Below are positions 5,715-6,719 of a DNA stretch of 6,719 nt, one piece after another; within the stretch, counting starts at the first letter, position 1; the number at the start of each line of letters is the position of its first letter. The notes under the pieces are model-generated. The model did no database searches. It was given only the letters and a program-made list of their open reading frames with translations, and was not told the origin of the DNA. The position numbers were made by a program, and so were the translations under genes. Origin of the DNA: Acidobacteriota bacterium (GTDB lineage: Bacteria > Acidobacteriota > Thermoanaerobaculia > Multivoradales > JAHEKO01); NCBI GenBank assembly GCA_030610025.1, contig JAUWSP010000146.1, positions 1 to 6,719 of the forward strand. The letters run 5' to 3'.

Positions 5715-6719
5715 TCAATCGGTGTCGCAGAAACAGTAGGCGTAGAGTCCGCCAGGGTCGTTGAAGTCGCTCAATCGCGTCACCTCTTCGACCACGGTCT
5801 CGAAGCCGAACCACTGCTTCGGAAGCGAAAGACGCGACAGCAACCCATCGTCCAGCCGGCCCACGGTCCCCTCGAGAAGGGCTGCCAGCACCCTGGAAGT
5901 CGTCCCGACTTCCTGCTGAATGTAGGAAACCCGGTAGTCGTCCAGTACTCCAGCACTCTCGGCGGCCGCCTCTAGCGCCTCATCCAGTCCACCCAGTCGA
6001 TCCACCAGACCGAGGCGGCGGGCCTCGGCGCCTGTCCATACCTGCCCCCGAGCCACCTGATCGGTCTCCTGTACCGTCATCCCACGCTCTTCGGCCACGC
6101 GGCCGATGAAATCCTCATATCCGGCCTGGATGGTCGACTGCAACGCCGCCTTTGCCTCATCCGGCAGTGTGCGCTCCGGCCGTAGCGTGCCCGCAAAAGG
6201 GCCGGTTCCGACCCCGTCGTTGGCAATACCGAGCCTGCCTAGAGTCCTTTGGAAAGTCGGTGCCATGGCAAAGATGCCGATCGAGCCGGTGATCGTCGTC
6301 GGGTGAGCCCATATCTGATCCGCCGACATGGCGATCCAGTAGCCCCCGGAGGCAGCTACCGACCCCATGGAGACCACTACCGGCTTGCCAGAGTCGCGCG
6401 TCAGCTCGACTTGCCTCCGGATGATCTCCGAGGCGAAAGCACTGCCACCGGGACTGTCGACGCGCAGGACGAGTGCTTTGACCTCGTCGCTGTTCCTCGC
6501 TCTGCGAATCAGCTCGGCTGTGGAATCGCCGCCGACACTGCCAGGGGGCCGGCTCCCATTGTAGATAGCGCCTTTGGCCACTACCACGGCCACCACGTTT
6601 CGACTCTTCGCGCTCGGTCTTCCAACAGCCTCGAGATACGACAGGTAATCGATGCGATGGTACGAATGGGTCTCTTCGTTCTCTCCCACCAGCTCGATCA
6701 GTCGATCCTGGACCTCGTC
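5715..6719 (-). CDS. sppA: Signal peptide peptidase SppA (protease IV), C-terminal half; 5' end outside window
   Basis: The frame is open to the right edge (first visible residues DEVQDRLIELVGEN), so the in-frame GTG at 6689 is internal. SppA is a membrane-anchored serine protease that degrades cleaved signal peptides. The visible 334 residues match the C-terminal domain of the long (about 600-aa) SppA type: the VVAVVVAKGAI strand, LRVDSPGGSAFASE, then SMGSVAASGGYWIAMSAD with the predicted nucleophile serine in AASGG (codon 6348-6350), ITGSIGIF, and the VWTGAEARRLGLVDRLGG segment. The conserved tail GLYAYC is present near the end. In long SppA the catalytic lysine lies in the N-terminal half, which is outside the window, so the full catalytic dyad cannot be confirmed here. 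It is followed on the same strand by the lpxL-family gene. Confidence 0.93.
   Translation of the reverse strand, partial: DEVQDRLIELVGENEETHSYHRIDYLSYLEAVGRPSAKSRNVVAVVVAKGAIYNGSRPPGSVGGDSTAELIRRARNSDEVKALVLRVDSPGGSAFASEIIRRQVELTRDSGKPVVVSMGSVAASGGYWIAMSADQIWAHPTTITGSIGIFAMAPTFQRTLGRLGIANDGVGTGPFAGTLRPERTLPDEAKAALQSTIQAGYEDFIGRVAEERGMTVQETDQVARGQVWTGAEARRLGLVDRLGGLDEALEAAAESAGVLDDYRVSYIQQEVGTTSRVLAALLEGTVGRLDDGLLSRLSLPKQWFGFETVVEEVTRLSDFNDPGGLYAYCFCDTD

Overview
The window is GC-rich DNA from a Gram-negative bacterium. Two envelope genes, a lipid A acyltransferase and a long-type SppA protease, imply an outer membrane with lipopolysaccharide. The gene mix (a DUF4097-type beta-repeat protein, an exported two-domain hypothetical, and a membrane HAMP-SpoIIE phosphatase with a large sensor) and the codon style remind me of Acidobacteriota or a related soil or sediment phylum. 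That placement is inference only.

Layout. (1) 1-548, plus: the C-terminal part of a beta-repeat protein, cut by the left edge and closed by a strong hairpin terminator. (2) 549-749: the terminator, a short minus-strand relic of a SpoIIE phosphatase 3' end, and the leader of the next gene. (3) 750-1382, plus: a small exported protein with two probable disulfide pairs. (4) 1429-3378, minus: a complete 649-aa membrane phosphatase (two TM segments, extracytoplasmic sensor, HAMP, SpoIIE/PP2C), convergent with (3) across a shared hairpin. (5) 3379-3534: a divergent intergenic region. (6) 3535-4707, plus: a 390-aa all-helical soluble protein that I do not recognise. (7) 4701-5630, minus: an LpxL/HtrB-family acyltransferase whose stop region overlaps gene (6) tail to tail by 7 bp. 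(8) 5715-6719, minus: the C-terminal half of SppA, cut by the right edge, lying upstream of the acyltransferase in the same direction.

How the genes fit together. sppA and lpxL may be co-transcribed and both act at the cell envelope. The SpoIIE phosphatase is a signal-transduction output of the RsbU/RsbP type, expected to dephosphorylate an anti-anti-sigma (STAS) partner, but no STAS protein, anti-sigma kinase or sigma factor lies in the window. The 390-aa helical protein shares its upstream region, but a functional link is unproven.

The most unusual signal is a short direct repeat. The last ~50 bp of the SpoIIE gene (stop codon plus the PVDDLTFVVL coding stretch) occurs a second time at 601-651, in the same orientation and reading frame, and the two copies exactly bracket the 750-1382 gene. 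This looks like the fossil of a second SpoIIE copy, or the scar of an event that placed a gene cassette at the 3' end of the phosphatase gene. I see no defence system, CRISPR array, RNA gene, insertion sequence or integrase.
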